Positions 17,446 through 27,350 of a DNA stretch of 64,000 nt are shown here, piece after piece. This DNA is from Candidatus Bathyarchaeota archaeon (GTDB lineage Archaea; Thermoproteota; Bathyarchaeia; Bathyarchaeales; Bathycorpusculaceae): contig PLNS01000006.1 of NCBI GenBank assembly GCA_003141855.1, positions 44,163-108,162 on the forward strand, in the 5' to 3' direction. A program made the position numbers and the translations under genes. Position 1 is the stretch's first letter. The number at the start of each line of letters is the position of its first letter. The notes under the pieces are model-generated. The model ran no database searches. It was not told the origin of the DNA and saw only the letters and a list, made by a program, of their open reading frames with translations.

Positions 17446-20079
17446 TTATGGGTGTTTTTTAACAGTTGACCAGACTACTATGGCTGCAAGGATGATGATT
17501 GCGACGATCATGACAACAGAGAGCGGCAAGAAGTATAGGTCTGCCATTGATTGTGTAGCTACTGGGGTTGGTGCTGGAGTGATATTTGGTGCTTGCATGA
17601 CATTGATGGCGGTCTCGGAGGATGATTGCCAGTTAGATGCTGTTCCAGTGAAGGTGGCGAATATCGTGTAGGTTCCGGGGATGTCTGGTGTGTATGCTTT
17701 TGCGAACATGCCGTTTGCGTCGGTTGTAGCGTTCCCGATAACGAAAGAGTTTCCGTTCGGGTCAATAGTTGTTAGAGTGACCGTTACACCTTGTGCGTTT
17801 GCTGGCTTTGGTCCTTGTTGATATACATACTGCATCCAACCAGTCTGACTTGCGTCAGAGACTGCTGGAACACCGTTTGGAAAGTCTGCTGCTTGAGCTT
17901 TTTGAGTTGTTCCAGGTGAAATGTCCATCACTGAGCCCTGTATTAGTACGCTGTTTCCTTGTGGAATAACGTTGGTTTGGATGTTAACGGTGGTTGAGCT
18001 TGGTCCCTTGCCTACAACGTATACTTGACCGTCATATGCGTTAGCGAATGCCATGTAGCCGTCAGCGATAGCAATTGGTGCCATGGATGTGCCTAGTCCT
18101 GAAGCAGACCAGTCTGGCAATGTCCAGAGTTCTTTTCCAGTGAAGGCATCTATAGCGCGTGCCATGTATCCTCTGTACAGTGGTGTGTTGGGGGAGTGTT
18201 CACCTGACATGGCGTAAACTACTCCATTAGCAAAGCCTGCAATGTGAGTTGGGTAATTGCCCCACGCTGTGTTGTCTCCTGTGTTTGTGCTGTTTGTGCC
18301 TACGCCGTTACCGTAAGTCCATAGCAAAGTTCCATTTAGCATTGAATAGCAATAGACTACTCCGCCGTAACCACTGACGTAGAGATTTCCGTAAGCTGGC
18401 AAGCCTTCTCTAGAGGTGTAGTATTGGAATCCGGTTTGAGCGCGTTCACTTGGACCCCAAACTAATTTTCCGTCGGCAAGGCTGTAAGCAAGTCGCTGAC
18501 CAGTTTCAAAGTATGTCATAGTCCATTCGCGTGTAACTGGGTCAATTGGTTGCGTAGCTAACATTTGGGTCTGGTTGTTTGATGGCGCTGCGTATCTTTG
18601 AAGCCATGAAAGTTGTCCTTGATCGCCTAGTTTGTCGCTTAAAGCCCACATTGTCCACGGGTCACTATTTGGTCTAGGTGCTGAAGATAAGCCGACACTG
18701 CTGCTGCTGCCAAGTATTACATCACCAGGGATGACACCGACAATACTCGGGGCTGCGGCGCCAGTCAAGTCTGCTGTGATGGTGACGTTCCACGAATAGG
18801 AAGCAGGTGTACTTTCGTTAACGAATACCGCTCCGTTAGCATTGATGGCAAATCCAGTATCAGTTGGCCAAGCGTATTGTCCTGCAGCGACAGATCCAGA
18901 GTGTCCAGCATTGCTCGTAATGACAAGAGTTGAATTCCAAAGAGCCAGCCAGCCAGTTTTTGTTGTGGTGCTGTAGCTGAATACGTATCGGTCGATTTCG
19001 CCGTTGTTAAGGTAAACTTCTGTGCCGGAAGGAACGTTCGTCAGGTTGAATAGGAACTTTCCGTCAAGTGCGTTATATGCCATCCATGTTGAACCAGAAG
19101 TCTGCCACAGTATACCACCTACAATGCCATGCTGATTGGGTGATTGGAAATCAACCAACTGTGCTTTCGATGGTGTAAGTGTACTGCTAGTCCATAGTGT
19201 TTCGCCCGTAGTTAAGTCCACAGCATTTAATCCTCCGCCAGATCCAGCCTCACTCATCGGAGCCTGATAGTAGAGAATTCCGTTAATGACCAGTGGGTTA
19301 TTGAACCGGGTGTTGTATGAAAATCCAGAGTAATAAGTTGCTGCAGTATCATTATCTTGAGCTGTGTTGCCTGCCTGAGTTACGATTCCGCCTGTTAAAC
19401 CGCTGAATTCAATAGGTTTGGTCCACATTATGTGTGCACTTCTTGGTGCAGCACCGTTTTGTTGCCAGAAGTTAGCTGTAGCTGCTCCGCCAAGCCAATT
19501 TGATCCAACAGAATCCCATAGAATATTCATGCCGTTTATCGGTCGAGCCCAGAATGCACTTGGAAGTGGATTTTCAGTGAATGATGGTACTGGGTCTTGT
19601 TGAACTGTAAAGGTTGTCGTGAAATTGCTTGGTGTGTAGTAGTCACCTTGGTATGTTCCGCCGAAATCATATACTTGTCCTGGGAAGCTGAAAAACAATG
19701 TGTATGTTCCAGCTTGATCTGGGGTGTAGGCGTAATATTGTGAGGATGTTGGGTCGCTAACGACTGGGAAACTTTGAGTCACAGTTGTTCCGTCAGGCTT
19801 TGTGATAGTGAACTGGTAGTTGTGGAATCTAATGTTATTGACGAGGTCTACACCGTTTATGGTGTTGTCAAGCCAACCGAAGATAAGCATTTGTTGACCG
19901 ACACCAACAGGGTTGGGTGTAGCAGTAGCATATGCATAAGTTGTGATTAACCACGTGCTTTTGTCTGTTGAAGTATTGTGGGCATTAGCATTTGGTATAA
20001 GTATCGTTGAAGCTCCTATTGAAATTGTTAAGAACAAAGCAATCAAAATAGCCATAACTTTAGTTTTACGATTTTGCAT
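17446..20079 (-). CDS. membrane-anchored PQQ-like beta-propeller surface protein
   Basis: About 877 aa. An N-terminal signal peptide (hydrophobic core near AILIALFLTISIGAS) is followed by an Ig-like domain (~35-140), then a long propeller with repeated [W/L]xxDxxxGxxLW units such as NAVDLTTGETLWT, DGKLVWGPSERA and AIDAFTGKELWTLP. A second Ig-like domain (~700-820) and a C-terminal hydrophobic anchor ending WSTVKKHP complete it. It is probably an exported cell-surface protein; the ligand is unknown. Start ATG 20079 has GGAGAG 10 nt upstream and directly precedes the signal peptide. The longer ATG at 20175 is rejected. Confidence 0.85.
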   Translation of the reverse strand: MQNRKTKVMAILIALFLTISIGASTILIPNANAHNTSTDKSTWLITTYAYATATPNPVGVGQQMLIFGWLDNTINGVDLVNNIRFHNYQFTITKPDGTTVTQSFPVVSDPTSSQYYAYTPDQAGTYTLFFSFPGQVYDFGGTYQGDYYTPSNFTTTFTVQQDPVPSFTENPLPSAFWARPINGMNILWDSVGSNWLGGAATANFWQQNGAAPRSAHIMWTKPIEFSGLTGGIVTQAGNTAQDNDTAATYYSGFSYNTRFNNPLVINGILYYQAPMSEAGSGGGLNAVDLTTGETLWTSSTLTPSKAQLVDFQSPNQHGIVGGILWQTSGSTWMAYNALDGKFLFNLTNVPSGTEVYLNNGEIDRYVFSYSTTTKTGWLALWNSTLVITSNAGHSGSVAAGQYAWPTDTGFAINANGAVFVNESTPASYSWNVTITADLTGAAAPSIVGVIPGDVILGSSSSVGLSSAPRPNSDPWTMWALSDKLGDQGQLSWLQRYAAPSNNQTQMLATQPIDPVTREWTMTYFETGQRLAYSLADGKLVWGPSERAQTGFQYYTSREGLPAYGNLYVSGYGGVVYCYSMLNGTLLWTYGNGVGTNSTNTGDNTAWGNYPTHIAGFANGVVYAMSGEHSPNTPLYRGYMARAIDAFTGKELWTLPDWSASGLGTSMAPIAIADGYMAFANAYDGQVYVVGKGPSSTTVNIQTNVIPQGNSVLIQGSVMDISPGTTQKAQAADFPNGVPAVSDASQTGWMQYVYQQGPKPANAQGVTVTLTTIDPNGNSFVIGNATTDANGMFAKAYTPDIPGTYTIFATFTGTASNWQSSSETAINVMQAPNITPAPTPVATQSMADLYFLPLSVVMIVAIIILAAIVVWSTVKKHP

Positions 20080-20125
20080 TTGACATTTTCTCTCCTTTTT
20101 TGATGGATAAGCAAGCAATAAAGCA

Positions 20126-20134
20126 CTTATAAAA
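20126..20134 (-). promoter_or_regulatory. TATA box of the propeller surface gene
   Basis: On the minus strand the sequence TTTTATAAG, preceded by a purine-rich BRE-like GGTAAG, lies 47 nt before the chosen ATG at 20079. This agrees with a transcript that has a short leader carrying the GGAGAG RBS. Confidence 0.5.
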
Positions 20135-20548
20135 CTTACCGAAAACTGGTACTTAATTATTGAAAATATCACCACTTTAGCATCAAAAAATTAACGCAAT
20201 AATAATTCACGCTTTATCCGTCTAAACTACGCTTGAATCAGTTTAGACAACTGAACTGATGAATAATGGTTGCTGTTTTGTTGGTTGTTGTGGCTGTGCT
20301 TTTATGTAAAAGAGGCACAAAATAGGTTTTCTGTGCTTTATGTAAGGGAGGGGGAGGTCACACAGAGCAAGAGCCTCTTCTAACATAGCATTATTCTGCC
20401 TTTAAATAAGGGGGTGAAGACAAAAAAGAGCGGCTAGACGCAAGTTAGCTTAGACAGCCTAAAAAAGTACAGAAAAGCGCAAAAAAGACCTAAATTCCAT
20501 TTCCAACAGGTCAGCAAAACTTACAAAGGGTTAGAAGAAAAGATAGAG
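20135..20548. other. gene-free interval with an inverted repeat at 20220-20248
   Basis: 414 nt without a supported gene. It contains the perfect 8-bp inverted repeat GTCTAAAC/GTTTAGAC (20220-20227 and 20241-20248) with a 13 nt spacer. This could be an operator upstream of the surface-protein promoter or a small hairpin. A purine-rich stretch (gggagggggagg near 20350) and a TTTAAATAA box near 20400 are also visible. No RNA gene was recognised. Confidence 0.4.
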
Positions 20549-20785
20549 CTAGTGTTGGCGGACTAGTTCGATTCGGCGTTTGCCACGAGACATCGATGAA
20601 GTACGGACCTTGCCGCTTACCTCAAGTTTCAGCAACAGTTCGTTGAAATCTTTGAACCCTAAATCTTCGTACTCGCCTTTTAGCTGGTCAAACAGGTCGT
20701 CATCAGTCAGGTCGCCCTTCTTAGTTAGCACTTCCAATAAAAAGAAGTAGGCTGGGCGTGTCTTCCAAGTTTTTATCTGCGGCAT
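20549..20785 (-). CDS. small winged-helix-like protein downstream of Cdc48
   Basis: 78 aa starting MPQIKTWKTRP. The predicted pattern is helical with a final beta pair (GKVRTSSMSRGKRRIELV), reminiscent of a winged helix; similarity is not strong enough to name a family. ATG 20785 has GGAAGGAA upstream and follows the cdc48 stop by 14 nt, so it is probably co-transcribed. A longer in-frame start at 20863 would overlap cdc48 and lacks support. Confidence 0.65.
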   Translation of the reverse strand: MPQIKTWKTRPAYFFLLEVLTKKGDLTDDDLFDQLKGEYEDLGFKDFNELLLKLEVSGKVRTSSMSRGKRRIELVRQH

Positions 20786-20799
20786 AAGCGTTCCTTCCT

Positions 20800-22971
20800 C
20801 TATGCAACTGGGGTTTGTGGCTTTTGTACTTGTCGGATTTGCTGCATGAAACTCTTGTACCATTTTTCCATGTCAGGACTAATTGACGGACCCATTTCTT
20901 TTAGGGCATCTTGGAAATCTTTCATGGTGACTTCGGTTGAGCTAATGTTCTTTCGCAGTGCGTGCATTGCAGCTTCCCTGCAGAGTGATTCTATGTCAGC
21001 GCCAGAATAGTACTTAGTCGCAGTTGTCAACTGGGTTAAGTCAACGTCTTTGCAGATCGGCATGCCCTTCGTGTAGATTTTTAGTATTTGCAAACGGCTT
21101 TTCTCGTCAGGTTCAGGCACGTAGATTAAGCGGTCAAACCTTCCGGGACGCAGAACGGCGGGGTCAACCATGTCAGGGCGATTGGTTGCAGCGATGACTA
21201 CGATGTCTTGTAAGGTTACTATGCCATCCATCTCAGTTAGCAGTTGGCTTATGACTCGTTCCGAAACTCCGCTATCAGACATACCCATACCACGTCTAGG
21301 CGTAAGAGAATCAATTTCGTCGAGGAATACCACTGCAGGCGCTGCCATGCGGGCTTTGCGGAAGACTTCACGTATGGCTTTTTCTGATTCACCAACCCAT
21401 TTGCTGAATACTTCCGGTCCTTTGATGGATATGAAGTTGGCTTCGCTCTCAGTTGCTACAGCGCGTGCAAGCAAGGTTTTACCGCAGCCAGGTGGACCAT
21501 AAAGCAAAATACCTTTGGGCGGCCTAATTCCAAGCTTGGTGAAGATTTCAGGGCTCTTTATCGGCCACTCCACCGCTTCTATGAGGCGCTGCTTTACATC
21601 ATCTAATCCGCCGGCATCTTCCCAGTGGACTGTTGTGACTTCGATGTAGACTTCTCGCATAGCTGTGGGCGTGACTTCTTTGAAGGCGCCAAGGAAATCG
21701 TCCATTTTAACCTCCATTTTCTCCAGCACTGCGGGCGGGATGCGTTCTTCTTCAAGGTTAATCTGTGGTAAATATCGTCTTAATGCTTTCATGGCGGTTT
21801 CTCTACCTAACGCGGATACGTCGGCGCCTGTGTAGCCGTGGGTCATATCGGAGAGTTTTTTGAGGTCAACGTCTTCGGCGAGGGGCATGCCGCGTGTGTG
21901 GATTTGGAGGACTTCATAGCGCCCTTTCTTGTCTGGAACACCGATTTCTATTTCTCGGTCGAATCTTCCTGGTCGGCGTAGGGCTGGGTCAAGTGCTCCT
22001 GGTCGGTTGGTTGCGCCTATAACTATGACGTTCCCTCGGCCGGATAAGCCGTCCATTAATGCGAGGAGTTGAGCGACAACGCGTCTTTCCACTTCGCCGG
22101 TGACTTCTTCACGTTTGGGTGCTATGGCGTCGAGTTCGTCGACGAATATTATGCTTGGGGCGTTCTGTTGGGCTTGCTGGAAAATCTCTCGGAGTCGTGC
22201 TTCTGATTCTCCGTAGAATTTGCTCATGATTTCGGGTCCGTTGATGGAGTAGAAGTTTGCTTCTGACTCGTTAGCGACTGCGCGTGCGAGCAAGGTTTTG
22301 CCGCAGCCTGGTGGACCGTGAAGCAGAACGCCTTTTGGCGGTTCGATGCCTAAGCGTTGGAAAAGTTCGGGGTGACGAAGAGGCAACTCAACCATTTCGC
22401 GGACGCGTTGAATTTCTTCCTCGAGTCCTCCGATGTCTTCGTAGTTTGTTCTAGGTAGGCCTTTGCCTTCGGGCGCTGGCTCGTTTAAGATTGTGAGCCG
22501 TGTTTCAGCGGTTACTTTTATGATGCCGTGGGGACGGTTTTTGGAGACTGTAAATGGGATGGCGTGTCCCAGCATCATGACTAGGGTTGTGTCGCCTTCG
22601 ACTAGGGTGCGTTCCATGAGGCGGTTTTTGACGAAGTTTGTGAAGTCCTCGTCTACGTTGAGGCGCATGTCTACGGGCGCGAGTGTGATTGCGAGGGCGG
22701 TTTTGACTTTTGCAGGTCGTATAACTACGTATTCGTTTATGGCGACGCCGCTGTTCTTGCGGGTGAAGCCGTCGATGCGGATGATGTCACGGTTTTGGTC
22801 TTCGCTGTATGCTGGCCAAGCGATGGCTGAGGTTGTGCGTTTGTTTACAATTTCGATTACGTCTCCAGCACTTATGCCTAGTTTCTGCATGGTTCGCTGG
22901 TCAATGCGGGCGATTCCTCTGCCGACATCTCTTTGCCGTGCGTCTCCGACGCGTAATTGTATTTCACTCAT
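20800..22971 (-). CDS. cdc48: Cdc48/VCP AAA+ ATPase
   Basis: 723 aa with the full family layout: N-domain (1-~175), D1 with Walker A GPPGCGKT at 219-226 and Walker [15 protein letters not shown], then D2 with GPPGCGKT near residue 495 and [10 protein letters not shown]. Arginine-finger segments ([24 protein letters not shown]) are intact. It is a hexameric unfoldase that extracts or unfolds substrates, probably feeding the archaeal proteasome. The start at ATG 22971 gives the canonical [11 protein letters not shown]. Confidence 0.96.
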   Translation of the reverse strand: MSEIQLRVGDARQRDVGRGIARIDQRTMQKLGISAGDVIEIVNKRTTSAIAWPAYSEDQNRDIIRIDGFTRKNSGVAINEYVVIRPAKVKTALAITLAPVDMRLNVDEDFTNFVKNRLMERTLVEGDTTLVMMLGHAIPFTVSKNRPHGIIKVTAETRLTILNEPAPEGKGLPRTNYEDIGGLEEEIQRVREMVELPLRHPELFQRLGIEPPKGVLLHGPPGCGKTLLARAVANESEANFYSINGPEIMSKFYGESEARLREIFQQAQQNAPSIIFVDELDAIAPKREEVTGEVERRVVAQLLALMDGLSGRGNVIVIGATNRPGALDPALRRPGRFDREIEIGVPDKKGRYEVLQIHTRGMPLAEDVDLKKLSDMTHGYTGADVSALGRETAMKALRRYLPQINLEEERIPPAVLEKMEVKMDDFLGAFKEVTPTAMREVYIEVTTVHWEDAGGLDDVKQRLIEAVEWPIKSPEIFTKLGIRPPKGILLYGPPGCGKTLLARAVATESEANFISIKGPEVFSKWVGESEKAIREVFRKARMAAPAVVFLDEIDSLTPRRGMGMSDSGVSERVISQLLTEMDGIVTLQDIVVIAATNRPDMVDPAVLRPGRFDRLIYVPEPDEKSRLQILKIYTKGMPICKDVDLTQLTTATKYYSGADIESLCREAAMHALRKNISSTEVTMKDFQDALKEMGPSISPDMEKWYKSFMQQIRQVQKPQTPVA

Positions 22972-23123
22972 GTAGAATTTCTCCTAAATAATCCTGATTT
23001 TTCTGTTTAGGGATATGTGTTTGAAAAAGCGGTTATTCCTATATAAACTTTAAAGTGTAAGCGCAAAGACGTTCAAGCGCATATTAGGGAGAAGATTTAA
23101 GGGGTTTGGCGGGTTTTAGCGGT

Positions 23124-23399
23124 TTACCAGCTGGTTCTACGAACATTGAAGGATTGGGCTTGACTTACACCCTGAATTTTGGCGAGTTTTTCTTCGAATT
23201 CGTCGACGATACCTGTTTTGTCTTCGGGAAATCTGACTTGGACCAAAAGTGCTACGAGACCGAACGCGACTGGTTCTTCGCCGTATCCTTCGATAGCTGA
23301 GAATTCGGGCAGGACGGCTTTTATTTTTGCTTTAAGGTCATCAAAGCTCGGCACGATGTCTTCTGGAAAAACCTTGTAAGTTACAAGTACACTGCCCAT
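23124..23399 (-). CDS. ef1b: elongation factor 1-beta
   Basis: 91 aa archaeal aEF-1beta, the nucleotide exchange factor for EF-1alpha. Seen: VTYKVFPEDI, the glycine loop IEGYGEEPVAFGLVALLV, and the C-terminal GVSQAQSFNVRR. The length is typical. It begins 15 nt after a Zn-ribbon gene, a pairing I recall from many archaeal genomes. Confidence 0.95.
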   Translation of the reverse strand: MGSVLVTYKVFPEDIVPSFDDLKAKIKAVLPEFSAIEGYGEEPVAFGLVALLVQVRFPEDKTGIVDEFEEKLAKIQGVSQAQSFNVRRTSW

Positions 23400-23414
23400 G
23401 CTGGTTCGCCTTTT

Positions 23415-23594
23415 TTATGGCCCGCTGAACCCGCATTTGGGGCATTTGTATAGGCGGCCGAATTTGCGGCATTTTCCGTCTCGTTTAATTTGGATGTCGC
23501 CGCAGTTTGGGCATAGGAATTTTGTGGATTCGCTGCCTGGCGGGATGGGTTTTCCGCAACTTGTACATGTGACTAGGGACAACTTTTCTGACAT
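23415..23594 (-). CDS. zinc-ribbon RNA-binding protein (DUF1610-like)
   Basis: 59 aa read directly from the minus strand: MSEKLSLVTCTSCGKP, then FLCPNCGD and YKCPKCGFSGP at the end. Three CxxC pairs form a tandem zinc ribbon like the small archaeal protein encoded beside EF-1beta. It lies 15 nt upstream of ef1b on the same strand. An apparent plus-strand ORF over this stretch is a shadow. Confidence 0.88.
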   Translation of the reverse strand: MSEKLSLVTCTSCGKPIPPGSESTKFLCPNCGDIQIKRDGKCRKFGRLYKCPKCGFSGP

Positions 23595-23681
23595 AACAGG
23601 ACACTTCTTTGCCGTTCATATTGTAAGGGTTCCTTATATCTGCTATGCTTAGAAACTCTGTTTTAGCCGCAAGGGCAGATT

Positions 23682-23815
23682 CATACTGTTTGGCTGCTGA
23701 AAACGCGAATACCGACCTACCCGCCTTAGGATTGCAAGCGTGCTAATGACCAAACAAAACGCCAATAGACCCCCTATAGGTTTGTGCATAGTATTTCTAT
23801 TAGGCTTCAAATATG
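23682..23815 (+). repeat. interspersed repeat copy (R2) with duplicated left half
   Basis: A left-half unit (23682-23730: catactgtttggctgctga, cgcgaataccgacctaccc) is followed by a nearly complete unit (23738-23815: gcgtgctaatg, aacgccaata, ccccctatagg, ctattagg, ttcaaatatg). The rest of the 409 nt gap between the Zn-ribbon gene and the AbrB gene holds only the open stretch listed separately. Confidence 0.7.
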
Positions 23816-24003
23816 CCGCCGCTGTTTGTTTCCGCACTTATCGCAGATTCCTTGCAAAAAGCAGGGTTAATTGATCGTGGAATATTAGTGGCATCGACAG
23901 GGTTTACAAAAACGCATTTCTTCCAATTTGTTCTTCCAATGCTTCGTAAGAGTCTATTTCCTTGTGAAAATTGGTTTCGGCTTTTTTGGAACCAGCAATA
24001 ATG
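23803..24003 (-). other. uncertain open frame after the AbrB stop
   Basis: In the same frame as the AbrB gene, 67 codons stay open after its TGA and end at TAA 23800-23802. The translation includes VNPVDATNIPRSINPAF. The opposite strand is also open here. I recognise neither translation. It may be a remnant of a longer protein or chance. Confidence 0.2.
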
Positions 24004-24147
24004 TCAAGGAACCTTTGTTAGGATTAACTTGTTATCGTCAAATGTGAATAGCACTTTGGAGCCTGGTTCTATTTTTAGGGCTGTCCGCATAGCTTTAGGA
24101 ATGACGACCTGCCCTTTCTTACCGACTTTCACTTCTTTCTGCATCAT
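24004..24147 (-). CDS. short AbrB-family DNA-binding protein
   Basis: 47 aa, essentially just a SpoVT/AbrB swapped-hairpin domain: VKVGKKGQVVIPKAMRTALKI, then SKVLFTFDDNKLILTKVP. No PIN or other toxin gene follows, so it is either an orphan antitoxin or a stand-alone regulator. Its start (ATG 24147 or 24144) is head-to-head with FEN-1, about 100 nt apart. The AT-rich ACTTTAAAATTTAAGT near 24177-24192 is a likely promoter or operator. Confidence 0.72.
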   Translation of the reverse strand: MMQKEVKVGKKGQVVIPKAMRTALKIEPGSKVLFTFDDNKLILTKVP

Positions 24148-24247
24148 GTTACCGCAAGTTATACAAGAGTACGATTCTACTTTAAAATTTAAGTCGTTTC
24201 GCAAACCTATTAAGAGGGACTCTTGCCTATTCTCTATCGGTGTAGTT

Positions 24248-25282
24248 TTGGGCGTAAACTTCAAAGACCTCATACCAAAAACCCCCGTAAAACTCGAAGA
24301 CCTCGGCGGCAAAATCATAGCCATAGACGCATACAACGCCATCTACCAGTTCCTCTCCATCATCCGCCAACCCAACGGCACTCCGCTCAAGGACAGCACG
24401 GGAAAAATCACCAGCCACCTAAGCGGACTCTTCTACCGCACAAGCAACCTAGTAGAAATGGGAATTAAGCCGATTTACGTTTTCGACGGCATCCCGCCAA
24501 CGCTGAAAGCGGCAGAAATCGAACGACGCAAACAAGTCAAAGTTGAAGCCGTCGCAAGCTACGCAAAAGCCGCAGCAAGCGGCGACACAGCCAAAATGCG
24601 AACGTACGCTTCGATGGCAACCAGCATGAAAGATTACATGCAGGAAGATAGCCGAAGACTCTTGGAGCTGTTGGGTTTGCCGTGGGTGCAGGCGCCAAGC
24701 GAAGGCGAAGCCCAAGCCGCGCACATGAATAAGCGTGGCGATGCGGATTATTGTGCAAGCCAAGACTACGACAGCTTGCTTTTTGGCGCGACAAAGCTTT
24801 TGCGGAACGTAACGATTTCGGGTAGGCGAAAGCTCCCAAGCAAAAAAATGTATGTAGAGATAGTCCCAGAAGTGGTAGAGCTCTCCAAAACCCTTAGCGA
24901 GTGCAGTTTAACCTACGAACAACTAGTAGATGTTGGCATATTAATCGGCACAGATTTTAACCCTGACGGCATAAAGGGGCTGGGACCAAAAACCGCCCTA
25001 AAACTAATCAAACAATACGGAACACTAGAAAACGCTTTGCCCAACATAAAAAACGCCACTTTCCCAGTAGAACCCAACTGCATACGGGAAATCTTTCTCC
25101 ACCCCGAAGTTACCGATAACTACAAGATAGAATGGAGAGAACCCGACGAGGCAGGCTTAATTGACTTTTTGTGCAGGGAAAAAGAGTTCTCGGAGGAGCG
25201 CGTCAAAAAATCCCTCGACAGGATGACTGAGGGCAGTAAGAAGCAGAAGGGGAAGGTTTCACTGGAAAAATGGTTCGGATAA
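24248..25282 (+). CDS. fen1: flap endonuclease 1
   Basis: 344 aa XPG/FEN-1 nuclease for Okazaki fragment maturation and repair. The N-region LGGKIIAIDAYNAIYQFL, I-region SEGEAQAAHMNKRGDADYCASQDYD with metal-binding acidic residues, and the helix-hairpin-helix IGTDFNPDGIKGLGPKTALKLI are intact. The C-terminal KVSLEKWFG is a PIP box for PCNA. The start is TTG 24248 (MGVNFKDLIP); Gly2 must be near the terminus in FEN-1, so longer upstream extensions are rejected. Confidence 0.94.
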   Translation: MGVNFKDLIPKTPVKLEDLGGKIIAIDAYNAIYQFLSIIRQPNGTPLKDSTGKITSHLSGLFYRTSNLVEMGIKPIYVFDGIPPTLKAAEIERRKQVKVEAVASYAKAAASGDTAKMRTYASMATSMKDYMQEDSRRLLELLGLPWVQAPSEGEAQAAHMNKRGDADYCASQDYDSLLFGATKLLRNVTISGRRKLPSKKMYVEIVPEVVELSKTLSECSLTYEQLVDVGILIGTDFNPDGIKGLGPKTALKLIKQYGTLENALPNIKNATFPVEPNCIREIFLHPEVTDNYKIEWREPDEAGLIDFLCREKEFSEERVKKSLDRMTEGSKKQKGKVSLEKWFG

Positions 25283-25292
25283 AAAGGAAAGG

Positions 25293-27122
25293 TTACTTTA
25301 CGGTAACCGACTTCGCCAAGTTTCGTGGCATGTCAGGGTCTAAGCCCTTCTCAAGAGCCGTATAATACGCCAACAACTGTAGCGGAACCACAAACGGAAT
25401 CGGCGAGAGCACACTCGGAATGCCCTTGGGTACCTCGATGTATTCTTCAGATAAAGCTTTGATTTCTTCGTCGCCTTCCTCGATGACGGAGATTATGTGG
25501 GCGCCTCTGGCTTTCATCTCCATAATGTTGCCAATCAAGGTCTTGTGCGAATCATCCCGTGGGCAGATGAAGACCACTGGGAAACCGTTTTCAACAAGGC
25601 TGATGGGTCCGTGTTTGCTTTCACCTGCGGGGAACGCGATGGATGGTATGTAGGCGATTTCCATCAGTTTGAGTCTGCCTTCATACGCCGTAGCGGTGCT
25701 GATTCCCCTGCCCAAGTAAAAGAACACTTTTGAATCCTTGTATTTGTGGGCGATTTGCTTGATTTTCTCCTCCTGCGTCCGAACAATCGTTTCCACGTCT
25801 TCAGGCATCTTTTTGAGGTTCTCTTCAAGACAATCCATTTCATCCTGAGAAATCTTACCCCGCTTCTTCGACAACTTGAGGGCAAGTTGGGCTAAAACCG
25901 AAAGCTGAGAAGTAAAAGTCTTAGTTGCTGCCACGCCGATTTCTGGGCCAGCTTGGGTGCCGATGTAAACCCGAGAAATACGGGTCAAAGTGGAGCCTAT
26001 GACGTTGGTTAAGCCCAAGATTGTTGCGGCTCGCTGCTGAGCGCAAGTAACAGCCGCCAACGTGTCCGCTGTTTCACCCGACTGGCTGACCGCGAGGATG
26101 GTGCTGTCGATGTTTACGGATTTGCCATGCTGCTCAACAAATTCCGAAGCATAAACAGGATAAGTTGGCAAAAACGCAAGTTTGGAAAACATGTACGAAG
26201 CCGCTAAACAGGCATGATAGCTTGTTCCGCAAGCAACCAAAAACACCTCGTTGGCTCGGTCAAGGAAGGTTGTGAGTAAATCAAGATAGTGATCCTGCAT
26301 ACGCAGAGTGTTGCGCAGGGTTTCGGGTTGTTCATGAATCTCTTTAATCATAAAGTGCGGGTACCCCTGTTTGACTGCCATTTCAGCGGTCCATTCGATG
26401 GTTATGGGTTCACGTGTGATTGGGGTGGAGTCAGAGATTTTCTTGATTTCGTATCCTTGCGCTGTAAGGATTACGAGTTCGCCATTGTTAATCATAACTG
26501 CTTTGTTGGTGATTGGCAGAAACGCGGGGATGTCGGAGGCGCAGAACACGCCTTTGCCGTTGATTCCTAAAACCAAGGGGCTCTCGTTTCTGGCACAAAT
26601 AATCTTGTCAGGGTCACGTGAAGAGATTATGGCAAGGGCATAGGAGCCTTCAAGCCGCTTGATGCTTTCTTGGATAGCACTTACAAAGGAAAGTTTTGGG
26701 TTGTTTTTGAGGGTTTCTTCGATTAGGTGTGGGATGACTTCGGTGTCTGTTTTTGAAACAAACGTGTGGCCGAGGTTTTGCAGTTCAGCTTTAAGCTCCA
26801 TGAAGTTTTCTACGATGCCGTTGTGAACAACCATTATTTCTCCTGTGCAGTCGGTGTGGGGGTGAGAGTTAACTTTTAAGGGTGCACCATGCGTTGCCCA
26901 TCGGGTGTGGCCGATGCCCAGGTTGCCGGGTAAGTCGTCGAGGTTTAGGATTTTGTGCACTTCATCGATTTTTCCCTGGTCTTTTTTCATGAAGATTTTT
27001 CCGTCAGAGATGGTTGCTATGCCGACGGAGTCGTAGCCGCGGTATTCGAGACGTTTAAGGGATGAGTGTATTAGGGGTGCAGCGTTTCCTTCTTTTAGTA
27101 TACAGCCAAAAATTCCACACAT
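25293..27122 (-). CDS. glmS: glutamine--fructose-6-phosphate aminotransferase
   Basis: 609 aa. It starts MCGIFGC, so Cys2 becomes the N-terminal glutaminase nucleophile; this fixes ATG 27122 rather than 27140. Class II amidotransferase residues (GYDSVGIAT, HTRWATHG, HNGIVENF) are followed by two SIS domains (ACGTSYHACLAA, SQSGETADTLAA, GRGISTATAYEGRLKLME). It makes glucosamine-6-P for amino-sugar and surface glycan synthesis. It ends 10 nt from the convergent fen1 stop and is divergent from the HTH regulator. Confidence 0.96.
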   Translation of the reverse strand: MCGIFGCILKEGNAAPLIHSSLKRLEYRGYDSVGIATISDGKIFMKKDQGKIDEVHKILNLDDLPGNLGIGHTRWATHGAPLKVNSHPHTDCTGEIMVVHNGIVENFMELKAELQNLGHTFVSKTDTEVIPHLIEETLKNNPKLSFVSAIQESIKRLEGSYALAIISSRDPDKIICARNESPLVLGINGKGVFCASDIPAFLPITNKAVMINNGELVILTAQGYEIKKISDSTPITREPITIEWTAEMAVKQGYPHFMIKEIHEQPETLRNTLRMQDHYLDLLTTFLDRANEVFLVACGTSYHACLAASYMFSKLAFLPTYPVYASEFVEQHGKSVNIDSTILAVSQSGETADTLAAVTCAQQRAATILGLTNVIGSTLTRISRVYIGTQAGPEIGVAATKTFTSQLSVLAQLALKLSKKRGKISQDEMDCLEENLKKMPEDVETIVRTQEEKIKQIAHKYKDSKVFFYLGRGISTATAYEGRLKLMEIAYIPSIAFPAGESKHGPISLVENGFPVVFICPRDDSHKTLIGNIMEMKARGAHIISVIEEGDEEIKALSEEYIEVPKGIPSVLSPIPFVVPLQLLAYYTALEKGLDPDMPRNLAKSVTVK

Positions 27123-27350
27123 TTTTTTCGTAGCCTTCAATTACATTATTACGGTGATAGCTTATGCAAGGTTTTGTTTTGCTAATAAGGATTTTTAATA
27201 TTAGAGTTTGACTGCTAAAAACTTTTTTTTAATAGTTTTGTCCAATTTGCGTACAAGCGGAAACACACAAGTGATTTTTCGCCAAAATTTTTTGAACCGT
27301 TATAAATAAATTTTTTATAGTACATGCAACTTTAATCCTTAAGACCAACC

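Noticed and set aside
20259-20309. A 16-residue Cys-rich mini-ORF (MNNGCCFVGCCGCAFM)
   Set aside because: No RBS, no homologue known to me, and very short; probably chance.
23398-23652. An 84-codon plus-strand ORF near EF-1beta
   Set aside because: Antisense to the zinc-ribbon protein, whose three CxxC motifs are clear on the minus strand.
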